Of a stretch of DNA of 64,000 bases, positions 8,258 through 15,167 are shown one piece after another. The notes under the pieces were generated by a model. It was not told the origin of the DNA. It ran no database searches and worked only from the letters and a program-made list of their open reading frames with translations. Within the stretch, counting starts at the first letter, position 1, and each line of letters opens with the position of its first letter. Source of the DNA: Eubacterium_G segne (GTDB taxonomy: Bacteria; Bacillota; Clostridia; Lachnospirales; Lachnospiraceae); the NCBI RefSeq assembly GCF_014287775.1, contig NZ_JACOOZ010000001.1:372001-436000 (forward strand), in the 5' to 3' direction. Position numbers and translations under genes: made by a program.

Positions 8258-8360
8258 GGATAGCGTAAGCTATCCTTCGTTGCTCCACGACCGTTAGGTC
8301 GTTTTTAATGAGCAACGTTCATTATTTAAGATAATATCGATTAGATATTATATGAGCAAA
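8258..8360. repeat. Cluster of inverted repeats beside the iterons
   Basis: Three hairpins lie in succession: GGATAGC/GCTATCC (8258-8275), a nested structure with outer arms CGTTGCTC (8278-8285) and GAGCAACG (8310-8317) around ACGACC/GGTCGT, and an AT-rich inverted repeat (ATAATATC with GATATTAT) near 8331-8352. None follows a gene on the strand where a T-run would make it a terminator. Together with the iterons they look like part of a replication origin or recombination site. Apart from this the stretch 8121-8456 shows no gene. Confidence 0.5.
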
Positions 8361-8456
8361 AGCAGAAAAAATATGGGGATAAGAGAATATATGCTATCAC
8401 GTATTATTTGCCCCGAATTCCCATAAATAAAGGATTTCAGGCATACTTAACCTGCA

Positions 8457-8563
8457 TTTATTTGGACAATAGTTATTATCATACGTCATTTTATTTGGAC
8501 TGTTATTTTTCATATATCCTTTTATTTGGACAACTTTTTAATTAATATCCCTTTATTTGGACA
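8457..8563. repeat. Four iterons, candidate replication origin
   Basis: Four copies of TTTATTTGGAC(A/T) lie in the same orientation at 8457-8468, 8490-8501, 8521-8532 and 8552-8563. The spacing is 33, 31 and 31 bp, about three helical turns. The DNA between them is very AT-rich. A degenerate inverted copy (CCTTTATTTATGG on the minus strand) lies near 8422-8434. Spaced direct repeats beside a replication-initiator-like gene are the hallmark of an iteron-regulated plasmid origin. Confidence 0.65.
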
Positions 8564-8574
8564 TTTATTTTTTT

Positions 8575-8612
8575 AGGCAAAAAAATAAGACCTTTGGTCT
8601 GATTTTCTGCAT
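8575..8612 (-). terminator. Terminator of the rep transcription unit
   Basis: On the minus strand AGACC AAA GGTCT (8588-8600) is followed by an AT-rich tail ending in seven T. It lies about 100 nt downstream of the Rep-like gene and just before the iterons, so it would keep transcription out of the origin. Confidence 0.55.
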
Positions 8613-8687
8613 GTCTTACCTCTCTGTATTTCATCATTACTGTCTTTAACATGAACTTAAGCTGTATTACGCAACCACAAACACTCC

Positions 8688-8703
8688 TATATGCATGCAT
8701 ATA
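8688..8703. repeat. Perfect 16-bp palindrome after the rep gene
   Basis: TATATGCATGCATATA is a perfect palindrome, extended imperfectly by CTC and GAG. It sits 14 bp past the Rep-like stop codon. It could be a dimeric protein site or a short hairpin in the rep mRNA 3' end. Confidence 0.4.
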
Positions 8704-8716
8704 AGAGTATTTAGTA

Positions 8717-9652
8717 TTATATTCGATTATATTGATAATCAAGTAACATTTGCTCAATTTTCCTGATGTCATGGTGTTCTTTACCGGCTTTTTGATTCGG
8801 TTCAGGATTTTCGTACAGGGTCTTATGTAAGAGCTTATTAAGCAGTTTAAAATTAAGTCTGCGTTTTCTCTGTAGCGTTCCTTCAACTGTTTCCCTGATG
8901 TATTCAGTAATAAGTTTTCTTATGTCTGTGTTTCTTTTGGTTGCCTGGTTCTCGTACTGATGTATTAATTCTGCTGTTTCTGTTATTTCTTCCTTATTTG
9001 TGTTTCTTATTTTTAGTTTATGTACAATTTCATTAATGTATGATTCATCCCTTATTAATCTTTCAGGCTTATCAACAAGCTTCTTAAATTTGGTGTGAAG
9101 ATAGGTTATGTAATACTTTCCGTTTTTAATACCAATGGAAAAAAATTTACGCATGGAATGTAAGTACTTTCTGACTACCCGTTTGGTTACATTAAATTCT
9201 CTGGTAAGATTTGAATAAAGCTTTTTAACATCTATAATATAACTTCCATGGCTTATGTTAGTTCTCTTGCAGAGCTGAAGAACCAGATATTTTTCGTTTG
9301 ATTTAAGTTCATTATATTCCTTTGAATTAAAGACCTCTTTTTGGAGGTTAACATATCCCTTTTTAAATGATTGTTTACTTGGGAATGCATTATCAAGTAT
9401 CTTGACTGTGTAATATGCTCCCTCGTCATGACGCTCATACTTAATTATTTCCTGCTCTTTCAGATATTTCATTGCGGAATAAAAAGACTGTCTTACCATT
9501 CCGGTTGCAGCCGTTACGTCACTATGGTGTACTCCCAACACTTTTCCAGTTGAATTGTCCTGATGTCTAACCAAATAAATCAACAATTCTATATGTGTTG
9601 GATTAAGTTTAACGTTATTCAATTTAGTTAGTAATGCATAACTAAACTTCAT
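8717..9652 (-). CDS. Candidate plasmid replication initiator (winged-helix Rep)
   Basis: The 311-residue protein begins MKFSYALLTKLNNVKL and shows a clear winged-helix region in residues 15-90 (THIELLIYLVRHQDN, then TAATGMVRQSFYSAMKYLKE). A second helix-rich region (about 110-180) may be another winged helix. The C-terminal third is very basic. Two-winged-helix architecture and the adjacent iterons suggest a Rep of the iteron-binding kind, but I recognise no signature of a named Rep family. Its ATG overlaps the stop codon of the preceding gene by 4 nt, so it is the last gene of an operon. Confidence 0.6.
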   Translation of the reverse strand: MKFSYALLTKLNNVKLNPTHIELLIYLVRHQDNSTGKVLGVHHSDVTAATGMVRQSFYSAMKYLKEQEIIKYERHDEGAYYTVKILDNAFPSKQSFKKGYVNLQKEVFNSKEYNELKSNEKYLVLQLCKRTNISHGSYIIDVKKLYSNLTREFNVTKRVVRKYLHSMRKFFSIGIKNGKYYITYLHTKFKKLVDKPERLIRDESYINEIVHKLKIRNTNKEEITETAELIHQYENQATKRNTDIRKLITEYIRETVEGTLQRKRRLNFKLLNKLLHKTLYENPEPNQKAGKEHHDIRKIEQMLLDYQYNRI

Positions 9653-10197
9653 CTCTCTGTCCCTTTTCTTTCTCCTAATAAATCTTCTCTGTCCTTAACC
9701 CACTTCTTAATAAGTTTGATTTCCTCGTCCATATTCGGCTCTTTCTCCGGTTTCCAGTCGGCTCTCATGTCTTTCAGTTCTTCCTGCCAACACTCAATAT
9801 CATCATCAATGTACTGTGCTTCTTCGTTTGCTTCTTCTGGGTGTTCCTCAAGGTACTCTTTTTCTTTTATTGCTGTTTCGATATTATCCAACGTGTCCAG
9901 ATAGTCCTCTGGTTCATATCCCCAACAAAGAAAATGATTTAATAGTGTCTGCTCTGGGAACATTCCGAACCAACAACGCTCGAACCACCTCTCGGCATTA
10001 TCTCTTTCATCACTTCCGTTGGAATACGTACCGCCTACCAAATCTCCGACAAAATTCTCTATCAGCTCTCCGACTGTCAACCCATGCTCTCCGCATTTTC
10101 TTACAAGTCGGTCGCAATCTGCGTCCGACAATTTCACTGTAATATTTCTCTCTCTGATTGTTTCAATTTCTTTTTTCTGCTGTTCTTTATAATTCAT
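9649..10197 (-). CDS. Hypothetical acidic protein of the replication module
   Basis: The 182-residue product is not recognised. Residues 17-56 (ITVKLSDADCDRLVRKCGEH and following) resemble a ribbon-helix-helix or similar small DNA-binding fold: a short strand, then two helices. The rest is rich in Glu, Asp and Trp and predicted helical, suggesting protein contacts. It overlaps the Rep-like gene by 4 nt and follows a small gene by 9 nt, so it belongs to the same operon. It might modulate copy number, but that is only context. Confidence 0.6.
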   Translation of the reverse strand: MNYKEQQKKEIETIRERNITVKLSDADCDRLVRKCGEHGLTVGELIENFVGDLVGGTYSNGSDERDNAERWFERCWFGMFPEQTLLNHFLCWGYEPEDYLDTLDNIETAIKEKEYLEEHPEEANEEAQYIDDDIECWQEELKDMRADWKPEKEPNMDEEIKLIKKWVKDREDLLGERKGTER

Positions 10198-10206
10198 AAA
10201 ATCATT

Positions 10207-10404
10207 TTACTCCTCCCAATCACTAATTTTCTGTTTTACCGTTACTGTTGAATTTCCATATCGCTTCCTTGTTATATTGCAAATTTTATTCAAATTCGTA
10301 ACTTTTATCTCAGAAGCATTAAGATATTCACATCTTATTGCTTCTGAGATATATTCCAGCATTTCTTCTTCACTCATTTCTGTAACAAAATTATCTATTG
10401 TCAT
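10207..10404 (-). CDS. Small hypothetical protein of the replication module
   Basis: The 65-residue, mixed-charge soluble product starts MTIDNFVTEMSEEEMLEYIS. No family is recognised. The N-terminus is acidic and helical and the C-terminal half basic. The tight spacing to the following gene (9 nt) supports its being real. Confidence 0.5.
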   Translation of the reverse strand: MTIDNFVTEMSEEEMLEYISEAIRCEYLNASEIKVTNLNKICNITRKRYGNSTVTVKQKISDWEE

Positions 10405-10515
10405 ATTTATTTTAAAACTGCCTTTTCTGGCATCCTCTCTGACCTGTTTCCTTATCTTGTAATATTTTTATCATCATAACGTATCCACATAAATTTCTAA
10501 TTCGTCTTTTTTCAT
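10405..10515 (-). pseudogene. Possible short gene remnant after the primase-like gene
   Basis: An ATG at 10513-10515, just past the primase stop and preceded by AGGAG, starts the 13-codon frame MKKDELEIYVDTL, which ends in TGA. A shifted frame continues as YDDKNITR before another stop, so the reading frame looks broken. It could equally be non-coding linker. Confidence 0.25.
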
Positions 10516-11460
10516 TTAAATATCTCCTAAAATTAGTTTATTTTTGTTGGAGGCAATTACGTCATTCCAATCTTTGCCATATATTTTAGGTGGCAAATTA
10601 ATTCTTCTATCTACGCCAGGATAATTTTCCCTTATATATGAACAGATAGATTTAGCACATGATATTCCTCCCTGGTCGTTATCCGTCGCAATTATTACTT
10701 TTTTTATTTTTCCTGTATCCAGATATGTCTTTACAGCTTCCCATTTACCTATACCACCTAATGCGAGATAATTATGCTCTTTATATCTCCTACCAAGTAG
10801 TGTCATCACACTTAGTGCATCTATAACTGATTCTGTCACTATTAATGTATCTTTGTCATTATCGACATAAAAGCACTTGCTATAGTCACATCCGGCAACG
10901 TCGCCAATGAATTTTTTATACGTATTTGTCCCTCTTAAGCAGGCAAAAACCGGTTTATCTTTTTCATCAATGTCATAACCTACAAATACACAGTTGCCAT
11001 ACTTGTACTCCTGATAAAGCATTTTTCTCTTTACCATATCCTGCACTACGTTTTGCCCGATATGTCTTGTTTTGACTAAGTATGCAAATACCTTGTGCAT
11101 GTTATTACTCTTTTGTGGTAACGTAAGTTCATTCGATACCTCAATCTGTTCAGTTTTTTGACTTTGTGGTTTAGTTGTTACTTCACCGCATTCATTAAGG
11201 AGATGATATAATGCTTCATTAAGACTTAGGGCATTGAACTTCATAGCAAAATCAATCACTGATCCCCTCTCACCCTTGCTTCTTCCTGATCCCGGAATTG
11301 AATTTTGCCAGTATACATTTTTTGATGCATCCATCATAATGCTGTCATGTTCCTTCAGCGAGTAGTATTTCCCTTTCCTTATAGGAGTGAATCCACTTCT
11401 GGATGCGTACTCAACAATATTTACATTTTCTTTGATTATCTTCACAATGTCTCTAGTCAT
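10516..11460 (-). CDS. Toprim-domain DNA primase-like protein
   Basis: The 314-residue protein has an N-terminal region (1-95) resembling the zinc-finger-adjacent CHC2-like part of mobile-element primases (VDIVEYASRSGF-like opening, then RGSVIDFAMKFNALS), but without an obvious zinc-binding Cys/His set. A Toprim domain follows: VTESVIDALS carries the conserved Glu and IIATDNDQGG the DxD pair that binds metal. It is much shorter than chromosomal DnaG and has no helicase-binding domain, as in plasmid and integrative-element primases. It overlaps parR by 8 nt, implying translational coupling. Confidence 0.75.
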   Translation of the reverse strand: MTRDIVKIIKENVNIVEYASRSGFTPIRKGKYYSLKEHDSIMMDASKNVYWQNSIPGSGRSKGERGSVIDFAMKFNALSLNEALYHLLNECGEVTTKPQSQKTEQIEVSNELTLPQKSNNMHKVFAYLVKTRHIGQNVVQDMVKRKMLYQEYKYGNCVFVGYDIDEKDKPVFACLRGTNTYKKFIGDVAGCDYSKCFYVDNDKDTLIVTESVIDALSVMTLLGRRYKEHNYLALGGIGKWEAVKTYLDTGKIKKVIIATDNDQGGISCAKSICSYIRENYPGVDRRINLPPKIYGKDWNDVIASNKNKLILGDI

Positions 11461-11830
11461 TGTTTTCGTCTCCTAACATGTTCAGAAAGTTTATTGCATC
11501 TGGCGTTATGGATGCAACATCACTTTCATCATCATCTTGAATTTCCATAGTTTCCATATCACTAAAGTTAGGAAGATTAATTTCTTCTTTTGATGTTTCA
11601 TCTATCTTACTTGTATCCGGTACAATATTGGGAGATATTACTCTGCCGGAAAAATATTCTTCCATTACTTCCCTTATTGTAGTAAGTATGTTTTCTTTCT
11701 GAATGTCATTTTCAATCAGTTGGCGAATGTATTGCTGCTTGTTTTTTTTAGTATCTAGATAATTTATTAGTATTCTGTCTGCCGCAGAATCAGTATATAA
11801 TCTCAACATATATGTTCTTATATCATCCAT
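11453..11830 (-). CDS. parR: ParR-like centromere-binding adaptor
   Basis: In the 125-residue product, residues 5-45 (YMLRLYTDSAADRILINYLD, then QQYIRQLIENDIQ) fit the strand plus two helices of a ribbon-helix-helix DNA-binding domain. A long disordered acidic middle and a short hydrophobic C-terminal helix (DAINFLNMLG) follow, the part that in ParR proteins contacts ParM filaments. Size, layout and position next to a ParM-like gene and direct repeats support the assignment. No single signature residue proves it. It has its own promoter region and AAAGGAG site. Confidence 0.65.
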   Translation of the reverse strand: MDDIRTYMLRLYTDSAADRILINYLDTKKNKQQYIRQLIENDIQKENILTTIREVMEEYFSGRVISPNIVPDTSKIDETSKEEINLPNFSDMETMEIQDDDESDVASITPDAINFLNMLGDENND

Positions 11831-11867
11831 ATTTGTTCCTGCTCCTTTCTTGAAATTTAGTTTGTAT

Positions 11868-11878
11868 TATGATATTAT
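11868..11878 (-). promoter_or_regulatory. Promoter/leader motif of parR shared with the upstream operon
   Basis: On the minus strand ATAATATCATA lies about 40 nt before the parR ATG. The same 11-mer occurs at 14265-14275, about 35 nt before the first gene of the upstream unit. Both leaders then contain CAAGAAAGGAG. It could be a -10 region, an operator, or both. Confidence 0.4.
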
Positions 11879-11910
11879 GTTTTAAAGTAATGGAGTTAGA
11901 TTTAATGTTA

Positions 11911-11952
11911 GAGTTCTATCTACAATCGTGAGGTTGAGTTCTATCTACAATC
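11911..11952. repeat. Direct repeats between parM and parR, candidate parC centromere
   Basis: GAGTTCTATCTACAATC occurs perfectly twice (11911-11927 and 11936-11952), 25 bp apart start to start. Type II partition systems carry direct repeats next to parR that ParR binds cooperatively. Only two copies are present, fewer than in plasmid R1. Confidence 0.5.
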
Positions 11953-12018
11953 TATGATTTGTGTAAATTTGTCGGCAAACAAATTATGATCTAATCCATT
12001 AGTTAGTTCTTTTTTATC

Positions 12019-12046
12019 ATTGAGAGCAGTTTTCTCTGCTCTCAAT
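12019..12046. repeat. Hairpin immediately after parM
   Basis: A perfect 11-bp inverted repeat (ATTGAGAGCAG and CTGCTCTCAAT) starts 3 nt after the parM stop. The T-run lies on the plus-strand side. On the minus strand, where parM is transcribed, the stem is followed by an A-rich stretch, so it is not a standard terminator for parM. Confidence 0.6.
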
Positions 12047-12048
12047 TT

Positions 12049-12957
12049 TTATTTAATTGTATTATATGCAAGCAATTCATATCCTTTAGCATTACCATAT
12101 ATGTCATCATCTATTTTGCATGAACTGTCAATTGTTGGTCCATAATTTTTCAAAACGGTTGCTCCTCCGCCACAGAAGGTTACATTATATTTAATTCCCT
12201 TAGCATCAAGTTGCTTACACACGTTATTAATGTAGAATTTAATTACTTTCTTTACGAATTTTATTCTGTCGTCAGGTAATGACACAATTTTATTTTGAAA
12301 AATGTTTTGTATTACTTCTTCATCAATTCGTTCCTGATACTCACTTAAATAATACTTATTAATTATGTCAACACAATCAAGCGTACCCATCTTGTCAATC
12401 GAAAAACATTTATCATAAATGGGCTTGCCATTAATGAATGTCAGTATGTCTATGGTTCTGCTTCCTATATCTACTATTGACTCTTCAGTTGATTTATTTT
12501 TTCCAAGATTTAGTGCAATCATTGGAAATCCCTGAGGATATATCTCTGCACCTTTTATGTTGATACTATATTTGACTCCCTCAAATGTGAATTCCACATT
12601 TTTCTGCTTTGTAAGGTATTTTTTGAAGTTTAGGGCTTGTTTGGCCATGAATGAATAAGGAAGACCTGCAGCTATTATAACGTCATTCACTCTCCTCATA
12701 TTGTGTTCTTTCATTTCTTTGGCAATTGCTGCCAATGTAAGTATGTAATAATCCATGTTCTCTGTCTTGTCAGCCGGTTGCTCTGTTCTGTGCTGACCTA
12801 TTGCATATACCGAACCACCATATATCAAAATATCCTCATTAAAAGGTGGTTCTATTATCATTTCATTAATTCCACTCTTAGTTATTGTTTTTGATGTTTT
12901 AATGTAACCATATCCATGGTCTACTCCTATGATTGTTTTGTTGTTCTTTTTTATCAT
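12049..12957 (-). CDS. parM: ParM-like actin ATPase for DNA segregation
   Basis: The 302-residue protein has the actin/Hsp70-fold signature of plasmid ParM/StbA proteins: phosphate-1 loop IIGVDHGYGYIKTSK (residues 9-23), phosphate-2 loop ESIVDIGSRTIDIL near 165, and an adenosine motif in VTFCGGGATVL near 270. ParM filaments push plasmid copies apart through a ParR-bound centromere. Its start overlaps the stop of the preceding gene by 4 nt (ATGA). parR lies 219 nt downstream, beyond a hairpin and direct repeats. On a chromosome it suggests an integrated plasmid or phage-plasmid. Confidence 0.8.
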   Translation of the reverse strand: MIKKNNKTIIGVDHGYGYIKTSKTITKSGINEMIIEPPFNEDILIYGGSVYAIGQHRTEQPADKTENMDYYILTLAAIAKEMKEHNMRRVNDVIIAAGLPYSFMAKQALNFKKYLTKQKNVEFTFEGVKYSINIKGAEIYPQGFPMIALNLGKNKSTEESIVDIGSRTIDILTFINGKPIYDKCFSIDKMGTLDCVDIINKYYLSEYQERIDEEVIQNIFQNKIVSLPDDRIKFVKKVIKFYINNVCKQLDAKGIKYNVTFCGGGATVLKNYGPTIDSSCKIDDDIYGNAKGYELLAYNTIK

Positions 12958-13580
12958 TTGGCTTCCTCCATATTGTTAAATAAATCAAAAATATCTTTTT
13001 GACCTTTGATTTTGTTTGTGCCGTTCTTTTTTTTAAACGGTTTAATCAACTGAAAATTATTTTGTTGTAACGCGATTTCCTCGTTAGATTCTGAACCGTC
13101 AATTTTTTCCGACATAATTCCGAATATCCTACTCACCTTCCTTACAAGGATACTGTGATTGATTTGAGTGTCTATTTCCACTGCTTCCCATGTCTGATCA
13201 TCTATATATAATCGCTTAATTAATTCTCTGTCTAGTGGGAGAAGTGTTCCATACACAAGATTAACTCGTTTTATTGTTTCAATTTTCTTAAGTATTTCGG
13301 TGTATGCGGATATTAGATCACGTCTATAACCTGCTAATTCCCTTTCCGTTCGATTAATTACATCACTAATATCAGTTGTATTATTAGTCCTGGCTGTAGG
13401 CTCAGAGGATATAGATATACCTACCTGATTAGCATATATAATGTCGTTACGGAGCTTGTCCTGTTCTTCCTGAAGTTCAATCATTTGTTTACGAATATCT
13501 CTCGCTTGATTCCACAGTTCAGTTTCCAATTCACTGTGTTGCAGGAAATATATAATTATTTCTTTCTCCACTCTTCTCAC
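12954..13580 (-). CDS. Sigma-region-4/ArpU-like regulatory protein of a mobile module
   Basis: The 208-residue product is largely helical. Residues 1-60 form a likely coiled coil. Residues 115-150 (RELIKRLYIDDQTWEAVEID, then SILVRKVSRIFGIM) resemble the helix-turn-helix of sigma-70 region 4 and of ArpU/DUF1492-type phage late regulators. The function is inferred by resemblance only. It sits between ssb (8 nt) and parM (4-nt overlap) in one operon and may help control that operon. Confidence 0.5.
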   Translation of the reverse strand: MRRVEKEIIIYFLQHSELETELWNQARDIRKQMIELQEEQDKLRNDIIYANQVGISISSEPTARTNNTTDISDVINRTERELAGYRRDLISAYTEILKKIETIKRVNLVYGTLLPLDRELIKRLYIDDQTWEAVEIDTQINHSILVRKVSRIFGIMSEKIDGSESNEEIALQQNNFQLIKPFKKKNGTNKIKGQKDIFDLFNNMEEAK

Positions 13581-13588
13581 CCCCTGCT

Positions 13589-13999
13589 CTAGAATGGGGT
13601 TGGTAATGCATCATCCAACTGTCCTTTTGGAATATCAACAAATCCCTCGTTATTATCTACCTCATTTTTTATTTTGGAATCACAAAATTCAACATTATCA
13701 ATAATAAGCTTGATCGCATATATCTTTTTGTCATCTTTTGTGTAGCTCTCGCCTTTCAGATGACCTTCAGCAATAATTTTATTACCCTTTTTTACGTGTT
13801 CTTCGATTATGTTTGCTATGCCATCAAAGGCTGCACATCTTAAAAATAATGCTTCATCCTGCTTACGACCTGCAACAACATCAATCGCCAACATAAAAGA
13901 GGCAACCTTTCCCTCTACTACACTGTCATTACGATTTTTTGAGAATGTTTTAATTTCTGGGTCACTAGTTAATCTTCCACTTACTTGAACTCTATTCAT
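13589..13999 (-). CDS. ssb: Single-stranded DNA-binding protein
   Basis: The 136-residue protein carries an OB-fold opening typical of SSB (MNRVQVSGRLTSDPEI) and a short acidic C-terminal tail ending DDALPTPF, the tip that recruits replication and repair partners (usual form DDDIPF). It lies 3 nt after the HTH gene and 8 nt before the next gene. A second SSB inside a replication module is common on plasmids, phages and integrative elements; the housekeeping ssb should be elsewhere. Confidence 0.88.
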   Translation of the reverse strand: MNRVQVSGRLTSDPEIKTFSKNRNDSVVEGKVASFMLAIDVVAGRKQDEALFLRCAAFDGIANIIEEHVKKGNKIIAEGHLKGESYTKDDKKIYAIKLIIDNVEFCDSKIKNEVDNNEGFVDIPKGQLDDALPTPF

Positions 14000-14002
14000 T
14001 AT

Positions 14003-14233
14003 TTATTCCTCCTGTTTACTATATAAATTTTTCTGTGAGAATTCTGCATCATATTTTCCGTTATGTGTTCCCCTTTTTAATTCATAATATACCGCTGTTC
14101 GCGAAACGTTAAGAATCTTAGCAATTTCAACGACGGGTTTATTGTTAATATTATTCTGGATATATAATCTGTCTTTGTAGTTTATCCGGTGATGCTTTTT
14201 GTGTATTATCTTCTTTTTTACCTTTTCTTCCAT
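14003..14233 (-). CDS. Small HTH protein (IS30-type helix-turn-helix)
   Basis: The 76-residue product is mostly one helix-turn-helix: residues 16-55 (NYKDRLYIQNNINNKPVVEI, then LNVSRTAVYYELKRG) resemble the HTH_38 domain found at the N-terminus of IS30 transposases and in stand-alone regulators. No DDE catalytic domain follows, so it is a regulator or a remnant. It is the first gene of the ssb-parM unit, with AAAGGAG 6 nt before the ATG, and could control that operon. Confidence 0.65.
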   Translation of the reverse strand: MEEKVKKKIIHKKHHRINYKDRLYIQNNINNKPVVEIAKILNVSRTAVYYELKRGTHNGKYDAEFSQKNLYSKQEE

Positions 14234-14264
14234 GGATACTCCTTTCTTGCAAAGTGCAGTAATA

Positions 14265-14275
14265 TATGATATTAT
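14265..14275 (-). promoter_or_regulatory. Leader motif of the HTH-ssb-parM unit
   Basis: This is the second copy of ATAATATCATA (minus strand), which also precedes parR. It sits in the near-palindrome GATAATATCATATATTAC. No good -35 is visible at standard spacing. Confidence 0.35.
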
Positions 14276-14310
14276 CTGTACAGTTTTTTTTGTTATTTTT
14301 TATTTTTGGT

Positions 14311-14357
14311 AAAAAAAAATACAGCAACAATAGTGCATTCAGCACTGTTGTTGCTGT
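14311..14357 (-). terminator. Terminator of the peptidase-PqqD-kinase operon
   Basis: A 16-bp stem (ACAGCAACAACAGTGC with GCACTATTGTTGCTGT, one mismatch) and a 5-nt loop are followed on the minus strand by nine T. It separates the peptide-maturation-like operon from the replication module and is a plausible boundary marker. Confidence 0.85.
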
Positions 14358-14428
14358 TAATTCTAACATCTACCATTATTTTAAGGTATTTTCTGTTTTT
14401 TCACCTTTTCCAATATAAATATTGCCAT

Positions 14429-14857
14429 TTACCTGTTTTTTATACATAATTTGCATTTTTTAATAATATGCTTAACTCTGCGAATCCAGTATTTTCTGCA
14501 GGTTTTCTTCACATATGCCACATATTCCCGGTTGTCAGCAGTAATTTCCTTTTGATCCCTGTAAATCAAATCCGTAACTCCTATTACCCAGTCAAAGGGA
14601 ACTTTTTCCCTCCATCCCCTATTGTCACCACTTATAACATAATGGTCTTTTTTTACCTTAACTATTCTGTGAAGCACATATTTTCCGTCAGGTCTTTTGT
14701 ATAATGGTAAATCATATTTTTTCAATCTGCCACTAACAGGAATAATCTTAACGGTATCCCTTCTGTTTCTTAAAAGTGGCATCATGCTATCACCTACAAT
14801 GGTTGAAAGATAAAACCCATTCTCTTTAATAGCATTTTCTATTGTGGTCTTTTCCAT
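14429..14857 (-). CDS. S24/S26 family serine peptidase
   Basis: The 142-residue product starts at the ATG preceded by GAGAGG. The motif IVGDSMMPLL (near residues 16-25) contains the nucleophilic Ser of signal peptidase I/LexA-like enzymes, and YKRPDGKYVLHRIV carries the likely catalytic Lys and the conserved HRI. GDN (near 92) is also typical. There is no N-terminal membrane anchor, and the C-terminus is strongly basic. It lies 17 nt after a PqqD-like gene, in a cassette that elsewhere accompanies ribosomal peptide maturation. It would cut a leader peptide or act as a regulator protease. Confidence 0.75.
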   Translation of the reverse strand: MEKTTIENAIKENGFYLSTIVGDSMMPLLRNRRDTVKIIPVSGRLKKYDLPLYKRPDGKYVLHRIVKVKKDHYVISGDNRGWREKVPFDWVIGVTDLIYRDQKEITADNREYVAYVKKTCRKYWIRRVKHIIKKCKLCIKNR

Positions 14858-14874
14858 AATACCTCTCAAATAAT

Positions 14875-15138
14875 TTATTCTATAATTCCGGGAGTCTTTA
14901 ATGAAGTAATAAAATTATCAACATCCTTTGTTGCTAATTCAATATCTACATCATATTTTTCCAAAAGTGAATTTATTAAATCATTTCTACTTGCACCATC
15001 AGAAATTTTTTTCCAAAGATATTCACCGGTTTCATTTAATTTAACCATACCGTTAAATACTTTACTGGCGGAACCAATTGAAACAACTACAGCCTGTCCT
15101 CCCATGTTTCTTAACACAAATCCTTCTTTTATTTTCAT
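14875..15138 (-). CDS. PqqD-like peptide chaperone (RiPP recognition element)
   Basis: The 87-residue protein has the PqqD pattern: beta strands (GFVLRNMGGQAVVVSIG), a GMVKLNETGEYLWKKI core and C-terminal helices ending in a DVDNFITSLK segment. In PqqD-family proteins the FNGMVKLNETG-like core precedes helices that present a leader peptide to modifying enzymes. It lies between an HprK-like kinase gene and an S24/S26 peptidase gene, a recurrent grouping. No precursor peptide gene is seen nearby. Confidence 0.8.
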   Translation of the reverse strand: MKIKEGFVLRNMGGQAVVVSIGSASKVFNGMVKLNETGEYLWKKISDGASRNDLINSLLEKYDVDIELATKDVDNFITSLKTPGIIE

Positions 15139-15167
15139 TGTCTTCCTCCATATTATTGTATATTTGC

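Noticed and set aside
8542..8886. Minus-strand 114-codon frame overlapping the iterons and the end of the Rep-like gene
   Set aside because: It covers the origin repeats and overlaps the Rep frame by about 170 nt, with low-complexity sequence and no ribosome site.
12019..12046. Calling the hairpin after parM a parM terminator
   Set aside because: The T-run is on the wrong strand for parM. On the coding strand the stem is followed by A-rich sequence.
14003..14233. IS30 transposase
   Set aside because: Only the HTH is present. There is no DDE domain and no inverted terminal repeats nearby.
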